Part shown: in pieces, positions 47,300-62,236 of the stretch
Numbering within the stretch: position 1 is the stretch's first letter
Layout of the letters: each line of letters begins with the position of its first letter
Assembly (NCBI GenBank): GCA_011009095.1
Contig: VTPC01005999.1
Coordinates: forward strand, 127,019-191,018
Length of the DNA: 64,000 nt
Direction: 5' to 3'
Source: Ignelater luminosus
Lineage: Eukaryota > Arthropoda > Insecta > Coleoptera > Elateridae
Made by a program: the position numbers and the translations under genes
The notes under the pieces: model-generated
What the model saw: the letters and a program-made list of their open reading frames with translations, nothing else
The model's database searches: none
What the model was told of the DNA's origin: nothing

Positions 47300-50200
47300 C
47301 ACTAGCTAAATGCACAATTTAGAGCAAGCTATGAATCGGCCCTCGTTTACGAGACCTACAACGTTCCGAATCTCTCCAAGATGCCACGCTGACACATATG
47401 TTTGATCTTTAATGATATCTACAATTCTGCATACTTTTCACCCCAGGGTTCCTTTCTAACTTCACAGAGCTCAAGATAAAACTCCCAGCTTAAAGATTAG
47501 TAATTTAATAACTTGAAGATATCTGATACGGCTTAATTAAGGTGTTACGATTCATTAGCGCCCATCTAAAAGGACGCACGGCGCTGAAATGATAGCGATC
47601 TCAAATTAGGTATAATTTAAAATTGAAAACGTTATAACAGTTAAAACGTGGAAATTAACATTGGAACGAAAAAACTTCAAGAGCCTACGCGGCACAAAAC
47701 CTCACAGACCTGGTTTTTATTTATCGAAACAAGTTAATTTTATGTTAAAAACCTTCATTACTAACGAAAGAAAAAAGAAATTAAGAGTAAGATCCTCGTA
47801 AAACTTCCTTTTTCATAGTCCACAAGCCAACAAACAATTCGTAACCGGAAACACACAACTGTTTCTAACTGCGCCGTAAAGCCCTGACCGTCTATCTCTC
47901 TATTTCTATATTATTTTGAGCAAACGTTGAAAGATGAAAAAGAAGATGAAGCCAACCTGTCCATATTTCGGCGACATTTTATTAGGGTACTGAACTTCAA
48001 CCTTGATTTTCTCCCACCATCTTTCTACACATAGAACGTGAAGAAAACAGTAGCAGAGAGTTCTCTTGAGTGGGACAGACCGTGACGTCTTGGTTGGTTG
48101 CTTGAAACAAACGAGAATGCGCTCTAATATTAAAGGACCTCGCATTAACCACTCACCTGAGACAGCCCCTCGTCTTTATTTCACTTTGTACAAAGAACAG
48201 GTGTTTGGATTAGCATGTGTGTGTATGTCAATCTATTTATAGACTACAAGTATGATAGAGAGAGAAAGAAAATAGTTAGGATATTAAGCACGAAAGAGTA
48301 GTTTTATTGTGGGATTAAAAGGCAATAAAGAATGAACGGAATGGGTTTTATCAGAAATGTTTACAAAACAATGCAATCAATGTTCTAAATTTGATGTAAA
48401 GTGGGTTACAATTCTTAATGAGGTAACCAAACAAATTAACGCTATTAAATTTACGTTAACCGAGATTCTTGAAAATGGAATTTGAAGTAACCAACACCAC
48501 ATTACAACGAAATGTACAAAATGAACCAAAAAAATGTCTAACGATCAACGTTAATAAATAGTGATTCTGATCAAAAATAGTAAGTCTTGGGAGGGTAAAT
48601 AAATAACAATGTTGCAAGGCGATATCTTGATCCCAATACTGAACTGAAAGTTGTTGCTTGGTTTATCGTTTAAACACTTTGAAAAGGTTTTTTTACATAA
48701 ATAATGTAGCTGTACGTTCTTCCCAAATCATTGGGAATACTCGCTGTGCAGCTTTGCGATCATTAATTCCGCCAATGCCTTTAGTTCTATATATTAATCA
48801 GCCCATTTGAAAAAAATTTAGACAAAACAATCGATAAAATAAACAGAAGCGTCTTTAATTTTAGAATCATATTTGCAAGTAAAAAAAAATGCAAAACTCA
48901 CCGAAGAAATTTTTGAGGTCATTAAACCCAAACTTACCAAGTTTGGCTTTTTCCCCTTCCACTTGTAATTACAACTTTTTGAGACCATAATAGAAAATCA
49001 ATGCTTTTACTACAAGCAAATAGTACATCAAACGCTTTCGATTTCATTTCCATGACACTTGTTGCTATTTTCCGTAGGTGTATGTCACTAGTTACTGTTT
49101 TTTATCCGAAATGATAAATGGTAGTGTTGCCTGTAGCAAAAGAAAATAAATGAAATTTCAACTGTCAGTATTTCCTAGTTTGAAAATAGATATTATTATT
49201 TGAAACAATGAACAGGAAAATCTAAAAATATTTTCTAACCTGACCCCGATCGTATTTAGAAAATTAAAGTCACAAGATCTCTGCACAAGAATAAAAAATA
49301 ATTAAGGTAATGCTTACTATAGATAACATACAGCTACTTTAATATAAAGTAAACCCCAACATCGAAAATTGATTAAGTCATTTACAGAATGGAATGTTCT
49401 AGTTATTACTATCACGATTTTTAGAAAATTAAATTTAGAAATTAGGATAATTAAGAGAAACGTTGTTCATCTCATTACAACTCTCACGACTGCAATTTAA
49501 ATTTCGCAGACTGTTTAAAACAAAATTGTTGGTATACCCTAAACCACCAATTATTCGATCGGATTTAACCCCAACTGAAGATTAATGGATTCAAACCCAA
49601 AGATGCCTAATTAGAGGTGTTTAGAGGTTACCAAATAGTTGCAAAGGATTGAGAGCCATTTAAGTAAACTAAATTACAGAAATCATAGCAAAATTAAGAG
49701 CAAAGAAGAGATGAATTTAAATTTTAATTGGTAGATATTTAGAAAACATATGACACTAGAGAAAAACCACGTAAGGTTAGTCGTTTATTGTGTTTTTCAG
49801 TATTTTCACGTAACATGCCTGACTGACGTTAATTGCGTTAAAATTTTCTTCAGATAATGGAAGTAAATCTACCGGTTGATTCAAGAGCGTACTTATTAGT
49901 ATGGCAAACTAGAAAAATTGGAAGATTGGAAACAGTGATCTCAATCTAAGCATCACTGATTGTTTTTGTCTACATTCTATTTAACCTAAACTAACTGTCG
50001 CAAATTAACGTGACAAACTCAACTTATATAATCATTTTGACAGTAATCAGTATAGTCTGTTGATTGATCTGAACTAAGATCGAAAGGTTAGATGGGATCC
50101 GATTTAGCGATTTCCATAAAATAAGATCAAAATCCAATGAGGAATATTATCGATGTTGGCTTTTGGTGACAAATGAACCAGTAGCCACAGGGCTAGTGTT

Positions 50201-52579
50201 AGTATGGTTCACCGTACAAGACGGCTAATCAAAAAGGCGGCATAGTGATTGAGTCAGAGACTTCATATTTGTATGAAGAATACTCACAATTTCTTTAAAG
50301 TTGATAAACGCGGTTCATATGCTCCCGAAGACTCTAGGTGGCTGTTATACCAGCGTCTGCCGCCAAATTTCAAAAAATCGTATCTAAAAATCAAACCAAA
50401 ACAGTCTGAAGAAGAAAAGCGGCACGCAAAGTAACAAACTGTTTGCGTTTGTTTTGTAGATTGAACGGATGGACTTATTTATATATGAGCACAATTTATT
50501 TTGAAGTTTGTGTTTCTAATGGTAAATATGATTTGGTTTTGTGGAAGATAGCCTATATGAACAATAGAATTTAGATTTTGGACCTTCGAATTTTGGCGTG
50601 GTCTTCAATTTTCTTGTTTCACTGTAATTGAAGATAGTGTGAACTGACTACGAATCTATAGTTAAGTGCTAGGAAGGCTTTTGGTATTAAGAAGTTGAAG
50701 CTTATCTGTAGATAATTCTTCTAGAATGTCCTCTACTTTGTTTTGGGAAGAAAGTTGTTGGCATTTCCATGGTTTGCGTGTCACTTACACTGCTACACCA
50801 AACCCATCAGGCAGTACTCATAGTGTCCGGCTCATCGCTGCATCTGAACATAATGGAATGAAAGCTATACCGATGAAAGTTTAACTAATTTAGCAAATTA
50901 GCAATTATCTTTGATTTCCTTTTAAGTCACTAATATTAACATCAGTGCAATTATAATCATCAAAACAAATTCTGACATCCTTAAACATTGGAAATAAGAT
51001 GATCTTAGAAGTGAGGACTAGAATTTTTGTTTCGATTCAAATATTTTTGTTTCGAATAAATGAGAAATCTCGGAAAAAACTTGATACTCGTTTAACAACT
51101 GATTCGATCAACCAAAACACATCTAAAAATTTGCAATTAAAATTGAGGTGTGAAAAGCTAGTCTGCTTCATACTAAAAATCAATAGTCAATACATAAATC
51201 AACAACCTTTTTGCTTAATCTAAAGAGTTCGAATATTATTAACATTCTAGCTAGTTTATGAATGGTCAAAGAAATCAATAAAAAACAAATAAATAAAGGT
51301 AGAATTTTTAAAAGATATTTAAGGATTAATTAACTCATGAAAGAATTATTATAAAAAGAATTTAAAGAGGATTAGTAAAAGAATAAAAAATCAGACATAT
51401 TTATAGGTGATCATAACATAAATATTTAAATTGAAGGTCGTGTTTTTTTCTTAAATTATTGCTAAAATGACTGTCTGTCGGCAGACTAAAAGGTATAAGA
51501 ATATGGTAATAAACAAACGGATGCCGTTCAAGGCCAAACCAAGGGACGTGAGTCGCGAAAAAACTCTCTTCTGCATGTGAACCAACTGCTAACTGACCTT
51601 GGTGAGCTTTGGCGGGAAACAAGCATAATTTTTCACACACACACGACAAGATCGTAGCCGCCCACGCATATTTTAAGACGATGGTAACTTGTTTTCTTTG
51701 TTTTAGAATCGTCACCTTCTAAGACAAATTTGATAGAAATTAAAAACAAAAGATTCTTTTGTCAATTGTCATTATTATCCGAGGGAGTTTAATAATATAT
51801 AATTGAAAAATTCGAATGGTTCAACTGCTAGATTCCCAAGATGCAATGAAATATTTAATTATAGTACATACTTATTTTACCTAAGTATGGCGACAGCCCT
51901 GTTATTAACTAAAGGACACGTCGTATGATTTCTGAAATAACAGAAATCCGGTTTGTCACGCAATATCTACTTTTACCGTATCATAAATAATTATTAGACA
52001 TACTTTAAATATGGTTACACTTTTCCAATGATCTAATAATTAAATGCTATTTGTAGAACTATTTGAGGAAGACATCAAAACAAATTTAACCGCATTTACT
52101 TTTAAAATATGCAGAACAAATGTTGGAATAACGAAAAGTAACACGACACCACATAATTAAATAGTTAACAGGCTCGTTACAAACAGAATTTGTAACAATG
52201 GTGTGATTATGCTTCGAAAAACAAATATGCAAATGGAAGAATTAACTAACTAGAGGTTACTGGTATTAGTCCGGGTCACTTTTAATATGTATCAGTGCAA
52301 GGTAAAAACAGCTTCATAGAAACATAAAACACGTTTTACTGTTACGTGTGTTGAAAAAACTGTCTGTCGCAAACAGTTAAATGACGTTATTTAGAGGATA
52401 TAGAACTTGATCGTGATGTATTATTTTTATAAAACTGCTGAGATCTATTTAAAAATGACTAAAACATAATAACTAATTAATTCGATCTATTGAAGTAGAA
52501 ATAAAAGTAAAATAGAAATTAGTTAGAATAGTAAAGTATTGCAGATATGGACATTATGATTAAATATTTTAACTTTTCA
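47300..52579. other. Non-coding AT-rich stretch
   Basis: No coding exon, RNA gene or transposon end was recognised. Only short frames without domains occur. Confidence 0.45.
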
Positions 52580-52655
52580 AATAACGGAATTCAAACCTGC
52601 ATCTTTTGGTTATTAAGTCAACGCTGTAACCAACTAACTAACCAAGAGACACGGG
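52580..52655 (-). repeat. tRNA-like sequence, probable SINE head
   Basis: On the minus strand an A-box-like TTAGTTAGTTGG (52631-52642) is followed, at normal tRNA spacing, by a B-box-like GGTTTGAATTC (52587-52597). The surrounding GTTACAGCG... resembles the D-arm to anticodon region of a tRNA. The acceptor and anticodon stems do not pair well, so this is not a functional tRNA. A tRNA-derived SINE or tRNA pseudogene is the best reading. Confidence 0.4.
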
Positions 52656-55600
52656 TTTGAACCTTGTCCGGGATCGAACATTTTCCGGAGGTACTAGATT
52701 CTTTTGACCAAGCCAAATGAATATTAGCTAGATAAAATTCAGAATATCGTGTCAAGATCTTGATTTGTTTTCAGGTCCCGTAAAGAAGAATACCATCCCA
52801 GAAAATGAGCTCTCTATAACGTTGACTATGATGCTACAGCAGGACCGGTTCAAGATGTTAAGCGTCTTAAGCACAACTTGAAGGCGCCATTCGTTGAGGG
52901 ACGCAAAAGTAAAGTAGCCATCAAGGATCCCCCATGTCTATTTCGGAGCCCGCCTGTTTTGGAATTCGAGGTAGACCTCATATGCCTGGGTGCTCCCGGA
53001 AGGTGCAAAAACAATTTTGATTGAGTTGGCCCTAACCCAAAGTACAGATACAGATCAAGTTTTAGAATATCTTGGACTTGTATTGATCTTGATGGATCAT
53101 TCATTTGACTCCGTGGAACAGAATTTTCTCATTTTTTTTGCAAGCCGATTTGGATCACCTTGGAAGTCCTCCTTACTGGGGTTTTAGGGCATACCTCAGA
53201 TTTAATGGATTGAATTTGTTTCTAATAAAATAGAAAAGATTCGTGTATTATTGGCATCGAACAGGAACAATCATAAAGTAACGAAGTGTTAATCTTCTGC
53301 GAAAGAAATCTAAAAATGAAGCTAATTGACTTCTTATTCGAAAGTTAGCCTATATGAATCATTTTCTCTTAGAACAGCTCAAAATCGCCATTTTCGACCC
53401 AAATTCATTATGAGATTTCGGCACATGGTCTTGATATTATAAGTTAGAACACTGTTGTTACTAAACCTTTTTTATTCCGTGCAAATTAAAAGAACAAAAC
53501 AAAAAAGAAGCAGTAGCACCAAACTATTCGTTTCCATGAGAAAATGTTAATACGCAAGTACTTCTAAACGGACTTACATGGTTAAATATCAGGAACATAT
53601 TTACGTATTGTGCTGGTTAGGAAAAGGAACATTTTTTGATGTTCTGCATGAGTTGGTGAAAGAAATCTTTCGAATTTTACTAAATTAAAAGAAATTTTGT
53701 TTTGGTTGTTATTTATCAATTAAAGAAAGCGCCCACTTTCTTATTCTTGGAAAAAACTGAAAAATTACGTATTTTCGTTTCGTGTGCACTAAGGGGAGGA
53801 AACATCCTATAGTCTACCCAGGTGTGTTTTTGATTTGTATCAGTTAAAATCAGAGTTTCTTTTCCAAGGTCTAATGAATAGATTTCGAAACCCAAGACCT
53901 CCCAAACCAAAAACAAAAAAGGGCAAAAGGCAAGGGCACAAAAACAATCTTTGCTTCAGGCAGCCGACATGTCTTAGCTGGCTCTGTATTACAGTAATCT
54001 TCAACAATGAATACAAAAGAAGATATATAGCAGTCTTTGTAAATGGAATTGACAAGAGCGTAGAAGGTATAAAAGTTAACATTCAATTAGTCGTATGTAG
54101 AAGAATCCCTTAAGTCAATAGCAGATCAGTTTACAGAATAATTAAATTAAAAGTTTCGGGCATCACGTCGACGTAATATGGGTTCACTGCACTTTAGCTG
54201 TTTCTTGTCCCTCTTTAAATCGAACTCTTTATAGTAGTATGCTTTAAATACTGTTGTAATTATTTGAATGTATCATCTTGTTTTTGTAAATGTGCCATCT
54301 TTTTGTAGAAATAAGCTAGTGAAATCAGGAGCTGTATATCGGTTGATTTATCTTCAGGTTCTATTAGTCTTCAAAGGTATGTATCTACAGACTTACGAAA
54401 TATTCTAAGATGCTGTACCTATAATAACATTTAATACATTGCATTTTAATTTATTGTCTTATTTCTTTACAGTGCAATTCCTTTTTATTCATGACCAAAG
54501 ACCTCCAAGTGAACTTACTCCGGTGCAATTTAATTATTAATTAATTAAATTACCTCAAAAAACTTCTTTTATTAAAATATATGCCGTTTCTTGAATTCGC
54601 AACACCCTGTAGATATACTTAAAAAAAGCTTAACAATTGACAACAGTTATTATTTAATCATAGCACAGCTGATATTTTAAGTTATAAAATTTATTATTTA
54701 TGGTTCTACACACCAATAACGGTGATTAAATTATCAGCGACGTACACGTAATCATTGACCCTGACCGTACTGATTAAGAAAAAAGTTGAATGAGTTTAAA
54801 AATTAGAATAATAATTATAAACCAACATAATTCAGGGTTGATAACCTTTGCACCCAATCTGTACGTTAATGTGTTTACTCAACTAATAATTTCACTTGAT
54901 CTCGAAAGGTGGTCGTTCGGACGGCCCTTTAAAACCTTCACAATTTATTCCAATTCAGAAATGAATTTCCCCTTAGTTTTGTGTAACCACCTTAATTAGA
55001 AATTAGAAACCCCTTACTGGGCAATAACCCCTTTTCTAACAGAGCGTGTTTTGCTTACCTGTCGTGTGTTGTAGATAGATAATATTTATTTAGGTCAATG
55101 CGAACATAACATATGTTTTATATTTATGCCCCCGTTGTAAATTATTTATTTCTATCGTGTAAACTTAACGAGGAGACTAAAATAAATAACACTTAATGTA
55201 AAATAAAACAATATCTTGAAGATCTAAATTTATAAATTCTGTTGCTATTGTTCTTAAATGTGCACATGGTAAATTCAAGTTACAAAAGTATCATGCATAT
55301 TCATACAGGAAACGGCTTTAAACGCGAATAATACGAAAATCGTTTTAAAAACTAATAGAAGAGAAACTCGAACCATAACCAACCATAATATCGTCGATGT
55401 TGTCTAATTCATCTTGAAATCTGAAAGTACTCCAAGAAAGCAAGGACGCCCATATGCAAAAAAACCTTGCAGACTTATTTTAGTACAAGGAAAAGGTGTT
55501 TTTATAATAGATCTTTCTCGGTATCCAAGTACATCAAGGAATGCGCAGTGCGAACAGCTGAGAGAGAGTCGATGAATGTGGTGGGCGTTCGACCTAAACA

Positions 55601-58200
55601 AGGTAATGTCTGGAGCGAGAGGCCTAGCGAAGGCTGTCTGGTGGGTGACTCACGGCTGCTGCACCACATCTTTCTTTAGGAACAACACACACATACACAC
55701 ACACACAATCACCATTTACGTCCACGATACAGTTACAACCTAATGCATATAGACGTGCTTTTCTAAACATAGAAACGCCCAAGTAATCTAAAGAATGAAG
55801 TACTCCCATGAGGAACGATTGTTGGCTCAACAACTTTAAAACTAACCATAAAATAGGAGCACTGAAAGAGAAGATGGCGTGAATAACGATTATATTATCA
55901 TATAAAAGGTTAGTTTTTAGAATAACCGTAATAAACTAACAAATAAAGGTGGAAGTATCTTCTAAAAATAGCAGTGCGAAATTAGGATCATCTGATAGTT
56001 CTTTACTTTAAGGTCAAGTCACATAAATCGCATAAAAGCTTATCGTGGCGCATCAAATGCAGGAAAGAGAAGTGTATTGAAGAGCAAATTGGCCCTGACC
56101 TGACCTTATTACAGATTCGTCCAGTCTAGACGGTAAACAACCCCCAGAGAATACTGTGACTGAATTTACTCCATCAAAATTATACATAAGGGAACGCTAC
56201 GAATGTGTGTGCACACGCAAAATAGGGAAGAAATGTCTCTAAAATTCCGATATAATAAATGGTAGGTTGTAAAACGAGGCGTCGGATCCAATTACAACCA
56301 ACGCACGCAACGGAAATCGTAAAAAGGCCTCAAGAAAACTAAGCCCACTTTACTATACAACGTGAAAGGCAGCAGTATGGTAGGCGTTGTGATACATTGC
56401 TTACACCGATGGCATAAATAAAACATTTTACAGGTTCATTGAAAAGAGTGCAAAAACCAGTTCAGTGTATAAAATTCGCTTCCATCTGATCCCACAATTA
56501 AAGGTTCTTTTCTGAATACTACCAGTTATAAGAACAAGTAAGGGTAACATTGTAGAATGTAAAATATTCACAGGAAGAACTGTCATTCTCGCCCAATTCA
56601 ATTAAGGTATGCACGCCACGTTTACACGTTTCGACTACCGATCGAGGTTTAACCAAATGTAGTACATACCGGTCTGTCCACGGCAACATCTTTTTTCAAT
56701 TTTTAATATTCTTATTTAAAAATACAGATGAACAGGAAACGCTCCCAAAATAAAACGACGGACACAGGATTTCCGTCCGAGCACAAACGCACGTATGTAC
56801 TATCAACTTGGCAAGGCCAAACTAAATATTTAAATGCTATATCTGATGTCAATCATTAAAAGTCGTACGTGTAGGATCAGGTGCAAATACATAAATCTTT
56901 CAAAAGGCGCCAGGCAAATAACGTGGGGGTTTTGGCAAAACTAATCAAATAAAGAAAGATACCAGAGAATACGTACTCTGCTAGAAATAAATTTAGTAAA
57001 AGCCCTTTCACTTGTATTTTCAGCGTAATTTATGGCATGGTTTCGTTGTTGAATCTTGAATTTATGGAGTAACGCAACAAAAATTATTCATTATTTTACT
57101 GTCTTTGCATTTAATGAACTTTAAAATATTTAAACGGGACGTCTAATTTGTGTAGGCGTTTTAGGATCGTTCTGATTTTAGGCTTTGCTAGCTTTTCTTG
57201 ATGGTACAAGACCGTCACGTAGTTCTGATAAAAATAGTTTATCGTACAGTGTACTTTTTATCGTTGGTATTTCCTTCTTCCTTTCTATTGAAACAAAAGA
57301 TTATAGAATATTTACTATATTCAGGGCAGGATTAAGACCACTGAGCGCCCTAGGCTGATAACTATATGCTGTGATAAAGAATGCTACCACTCATGGTATA
57401 ACTACATGTGTAACTTTTGAACTTGATTATTTTTTTAAATAAAACTCAATTTTTATAAAATTGCCAGTGTATATATTTCAACGTAAAGTAGAAACATAGG
57501 AATTATGTTCGAAATACAATACCTGGAAAAAGGTCTCCTCGGTTTCTTCATTAGATTTTCACATAATTGCTGTTAAATTCCAACAATAACAACTTCACCT
57601 GAAATAAACCCATTGTTTTTCTCGCCGTGAGGCAAGTAGTGTCGTCTTGCTGAACGAACATATCGTCCAGATCTATATACTCCAATATGGGTCATAAAGA
57701 GCTTGTTAGACAGTTAAAACTATGGGCGCGATATTCAGATTCTCAAGTTCAAAATGAAACACTACATCAATAATATAAAATTATGTTTGAACATGCAAAT
57801 TCGGTTTTAAAAATTACACTAAAGCCGAAACGTAATGCACTGCAAGTCGACTTGCTAAAAGTCCGAATAAGCAGTGGCGACTAGGATGGGATGAAATAAT
57901 ATTTAATAAAGGAAATCGTTAATTGTAGGTAAAATATGATATGAAACATTTATTTTCAGAATACAACATTAAAAAATTGACAACAGATAGCTACCACATC
58001 ATTTATTACGTCAAAACTTGAAAACAGGAAAAACTGTACACAATCATCAAATAGCCATAATTCAAAAACAAATGCAACTGGACTCATATCTTGTTTAAAT
58101 AGCGTATTTTCTAATTGAACTATCAGTAGTGGCATTACTGATTTCGACTTGTTTTGATAAAATGCGATCAAAAATTGCAGGTCAAGTCGTCTTGAATGAC
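52656..58200. other. Non-coding stretch with scattered repeats
   Basis: No gene recognised. It has a (CA)n tract at 55684-55708, CAGCTG at 54666 and 55555, and an orphan transposon-end-like CAGGGCAGGATTAAGACC at 57322. The GC-richer part at 52800-53110 has overlapping frames on both strands but no recognised domain. Confidence 0.4.
55684..55708. repeat. (CA)n microsatellite
   Basis: A tandem ACAC run interrupted once by a T. Confidence 0.75.
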
Positions 58201-58201
58201 G

Positions 58202-58930
58202 ATGGACATTGTTGCTGCTTTGAATATTCCTAGAAGCTCAGTGTTAGAGGCAATCCGGCGTCATCGTCAAACTGAGAAGTACACCAGAAGACCAGGATCA
58301 GGAAGACTACGCATCACAAACCGCGCGATGATCGGTTTCTAACGTTAACTGTCTTACGCTATTGCTGTATACCATTGGCAGATATTTGTAATATTAAAAT
58401 TTCTGCACGAAAGTTCGGCCAAAGCTGCATGGATGGGAATTCATGTCCAGAAGAACTACTGTTTACTCAGTTTTGCTCCTAAGCCATAGTGTTAAACGAT
58501 TACGGTTTGTTCGTAAACATACAGATTGGACTACTGCACAATGAAGCTCAGTATTATTCACACATGAATCCCGTTCTTCCCTGCGTTCGCTTGAAGGAAG
58601 CTAACGTGTGAGGAGAAGGCCAAGTTAGCGGTTTGCAAAGTGCTACGTATTCCCAAGAACGCCATTTCAAGGCAGCAGTATACTAATGTTTCAGTGGATA
58701 CAGAGCTTGTTCTGATTGAAAATGACGGTTTGCCAACCGTAAGGTAGGTCAACAAATGTTTAGCTGACCATGCCCCATTTGTTGGTGAGGATGTCAGTTT
58801 AATGTATGACAACGAGAGAAAGCCTGCTGCACAGGTGGTAAATCAATATCTGGATGAAGTCAATATCCAAAGATTATGGTGGCCAGTTCGTAGACCTAAC
58901 AACCCACACCAGAAACCATTCAAGGCCTAA
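58202..58930 (+). pseudogene. Decayed Tc1-type transposase
   Basis: Frame-shifting fragments follow the Tc1-like transposase order. First comes a helix-turn-helix segment, VAAALNIPRSSVLEAIRRHR, then the linker YTRRPGSGRLR, and DDRFLTLTVLR in the next frame. Toward the 3' end appear LADHAPFVGEDVSLMYDNE (second catalytic D region), VVNQYLDEVNIQRLWWPVRR and PNNPHQKP, which corresponds to the S/PDLNPIEH block with the catalytic acidic residue lost. Several stops and frameshifts interrupt it and the first catalytic D region is badly eroded. Terminal repeats were not identified. An old, dead copy. Confidence 0.75.
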
Positions 58931-58939
58931 GAATAGCTC

Positions 58940-61900
58940 TTCGTGAAGAATGAGTTATTGAAACACTATAAATCAGCAAACTCTAGGAATTCAGTTACCT
59001 ATTTCAATTTAACCCTGGTATTGTCAGTTGTGTCTCACCATTTCAGGTTGATATATCGATATTTTAAAATAATAAGATTGTACCGGAACTTTTCGCTTAT
59101 GGAAGCGTTTTGAAATAGTCGTATGGCAAGTAATTAGGAAAAGTTGAGAAAAAAATGTGAAAAAGACTAAAGAAAGAGAGAAAAATAAGAACTTTCCTAG
59201 TTGACAATGAAGCATTGGGATGTTCTAAACCAGTACGGTGTCTTCTTTAATTTATATTCAATAAACATTATTATTATTATATATAAAATGTGAAGAATAT
59301 CAGCAAAATTGAATTTTCAAGAAGATGGCAAAATAATCACTAAAAGAGACAAGTTATACAATGATGAAATAATATAAACGTAATGTATTTAGGTATAACG
59401 TAATACATAAAGACGAAAAGCAGAAACACAAACATTTGGTTAGACAGAAAACGAAGAGAATTTAGGGTTTGCATCATCTAGTCAGGAGTTCAAGCAATAG
59501 AAGTCAATTAATAAAACTACAATAATGTCCAAAAGATGGAATAATCATGAATGGATGAAAATATCTACAAATTTACAGTAGAAGATTGAAACAAGTCCTA
59601 TTGGTCAAATCATAATCAAAAATATTTTAAAAATATTCAGTATTTGAAGTTTAGTTACAGCTATAGACGAACTATGTTCATTACCTTGAAATCAATACAA
59701 AATCTCAAATGCAGTAGTTACAAAGTAATAAAGTTCAAAGTTTAAAATGAAAAATGAATAAAAGCGTTTTAACACTTTTTTATGTTTATTTCAATTGTAT
59801 CGTGTTAACTATTAAATAAACAATTTTATTTACTAAATCAATATGAATTAAGTGTTTTTTTTTCTGAAACGTTCTAACTTCTACTAAACAAAAAACCTTC
59901 TTTTAAAAAACTTGAAGTAAAAAGAAATTCTTTGTTTCTTCTAGCAATAGACCTACCGCAACATAACCTAACGCACCTACCTATCCACAGCCAACTGGTG
60001 TGCCATTATCAAAACCAGCAGGCCGTGAATTCACCAAGCCAGGGCATTAAATCAAGCACACGCATAATGAATTTAAAAGGCTCGTCGTCTGTTTGCAAGT
60101 ATTTTAGCCGGCATTTTAACTCTAGTGTGGGACTCATTCACGACGACGACGACGACGACGTTACACAAATGCAAATTTTAGTTTACAACAAAATCAATTA
60201 AATCAGATTCCAAGGCTACGGACTCATTCATGGTGTGTGTAAGTAAAATGCAATTGCATGTTGTGTGCACGTTGTAATTAAAATATCGTTTTATTCTCTT
60301 AATAGCATGCAAACTAAACGAGTTGATGCATTTGTTGTGTAAATAATCATTTTCAAACCACACACACTTTCAGTTCGGCTAGAATTGAATCGTACGATCG
60401 TTTAATCGTATTCCTTTTTTTATTACAAATCGTTCAGGTTTTACATAAATAATAGCTAACGTCAATAGCAGGTTATTTATAACTTAATTGGTTTACTTTA
60501 CCCGATAATTTAACTTCATTAACTATTTAGTCGTTTACAGCCGACTGGTAAGCAAATTACATTCTTCAATAACCCTGAGAAAATGTGTTAATTATAATTC
60601 GATAATAAAAACGTTAATGGGATGAAACTGACATCAATAAAACTTACTAATATCTTTTTGGGAAGTTTTTATTTCAATTCAACATTCCAATCCTCTATTA
60701 TTATGAGAGAGACACACTTTCAGCAAACGCGATTTAACCAGTTTAATACAATAATTATGGAAATTAAGATTTTGAATAGATTAGGATAATTCAGTATGTT
60801 CGTCCGGTCAGACTTCCGATCGCAACAGTAGAATTCTCCTGAACCTACGACAACATGCTGTGCTTTATGGTAGCCAAAGTTGAATCCCCCTAACCCTTAT
60901 ATAGCCGTTAATGCCACTAACTGGTTAGTATGACACATGTGTCAGATACACCGGTGATATTAAATCTTTATGGCATTTGAATCTTTCAGAACTGTACCGT
61001 TACTTTCTCTGAGAAACGAAATATCCAATAATCCCACCGGTTTTATATTCAACATTAATCTTCTAATTTAGACAATTTTATATTAATAAAGAATAACGGA
61101 GATAGAAAAATAATAATAATAATATTCGATCAATCAGTAAAATTAGAGGCCTATATATGTGGGAAAAATGTCAGATTTATAGAGACTTTTATTGAAATAA
61201 AGAAGTTATATAGCCATCCAATAAAAGAAACAAAAAAAAGGTCAAGTGAACTTTATCAATAGTAAATGATTATATTCGAGATTTCTTTTCTCCTCTATGC
61301 CGTCTAACCACACTTACTCGTTTCGTTCTATTTTTGGGATTACTCTCGATACTAATATTTTTCTCTTTATTCATCTAGATATATTTTTTCTTTATTCATC
61401 TAAAGATATATTTACACTTCTCTTATAACAATCTTTCCCATAGTGTTCATAACATAGTCCACCAAAATTATAACACGCACGAAATAGTCCTCCAGAAACG
61501 ATTACAAACAATCGATCATTCTTACGTACTGTTTTGGATTGTACGCTACTTTTTCAAGACAAATTAAACAGCTAAAACAAAAGTGGGCTATCTGGAAGCG
61601 TTTTGGAAATATAAACCAAAAACTCTTTTTCTCAAAAATTAATTTTTTGATATTTTGATTGTATGGGAGCAGTTAAAATATATCTTTTGCGTAGAATTTA
61701 ATTTAGATATCAGTTTTGCCATGGATCTTACTATTTTCTAAATGGGACGTTTCTGTTTTTATAATCGAAGCCATATTAAGACCTTAGAAAATTAACTTTT
61801 GGTTTCTTTAGGTTTTGCTATCTACTACAGACAATGCTTACTAAAACTATGTATTCAAGGATGTTTTGCTTTGCCAAAGGGCCCAAACATATGCATTTAT

Positions 61901-62236
61901 TGTGTCTTCACTTCGCACACTGTTATATTATCATTACCCATCATTTCAATGACTTTTGCCTTTCTTGCAACATTTAACCCAGCAAAAATTAAGTATTATT
62001 CTCATTGCTGCTGTGTCCAAGAATAAATCAGAAAATCTCCAACTTAAAAGGATGTAATTGTTTCTTTGGGAAAGACACAAACGAAATTGCATTAAATATC
62101 ATAATCTGTAGTCAACAAGCAATTGTATTGTCGTCTCGAAATAATGGTAAGACTTCATTACTTGTAAACTTGCTACCATAAATAATTGATGAACTATTCA
62201 TATAATCAATTAATTTGTTCTTATTCAGGTACGATA
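58940..62236. other. Non-coding AT-rich stretch
   Basis: Contains a (CGA)n tract at 60140-60160 and AAT-type microsatellites near 59269 and 61111. No gene or transposon was recognised apart from these simple repeats. Confidence 0.45.
60140..60160. repeat. (CGA)n microsatellite
   Basis: About seven tandem CGA units. They make an Asp run in one plus-strand frame that is otherwise unremarkable. Confidence 0.75.

Noticed and set aside
55050-55070. Good splice donor on the minus strand (CGACAG/GTAAGC)
   Set aside because: No exon-like coding or GC-rich sequence precedes it; an isolated donor is not evidence of a gene.
57322-57345. Transposon-end-like CAGGGCAGGATTAAGACC
   Set aside because: Orphan end without partner; kept only as a remark in the spacer entry.
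59932-60201. Plus-strand frame with an Asp run
   Set aside because: The Asp run is only a (CGA)n microsatellite; the rest shows no protein features.
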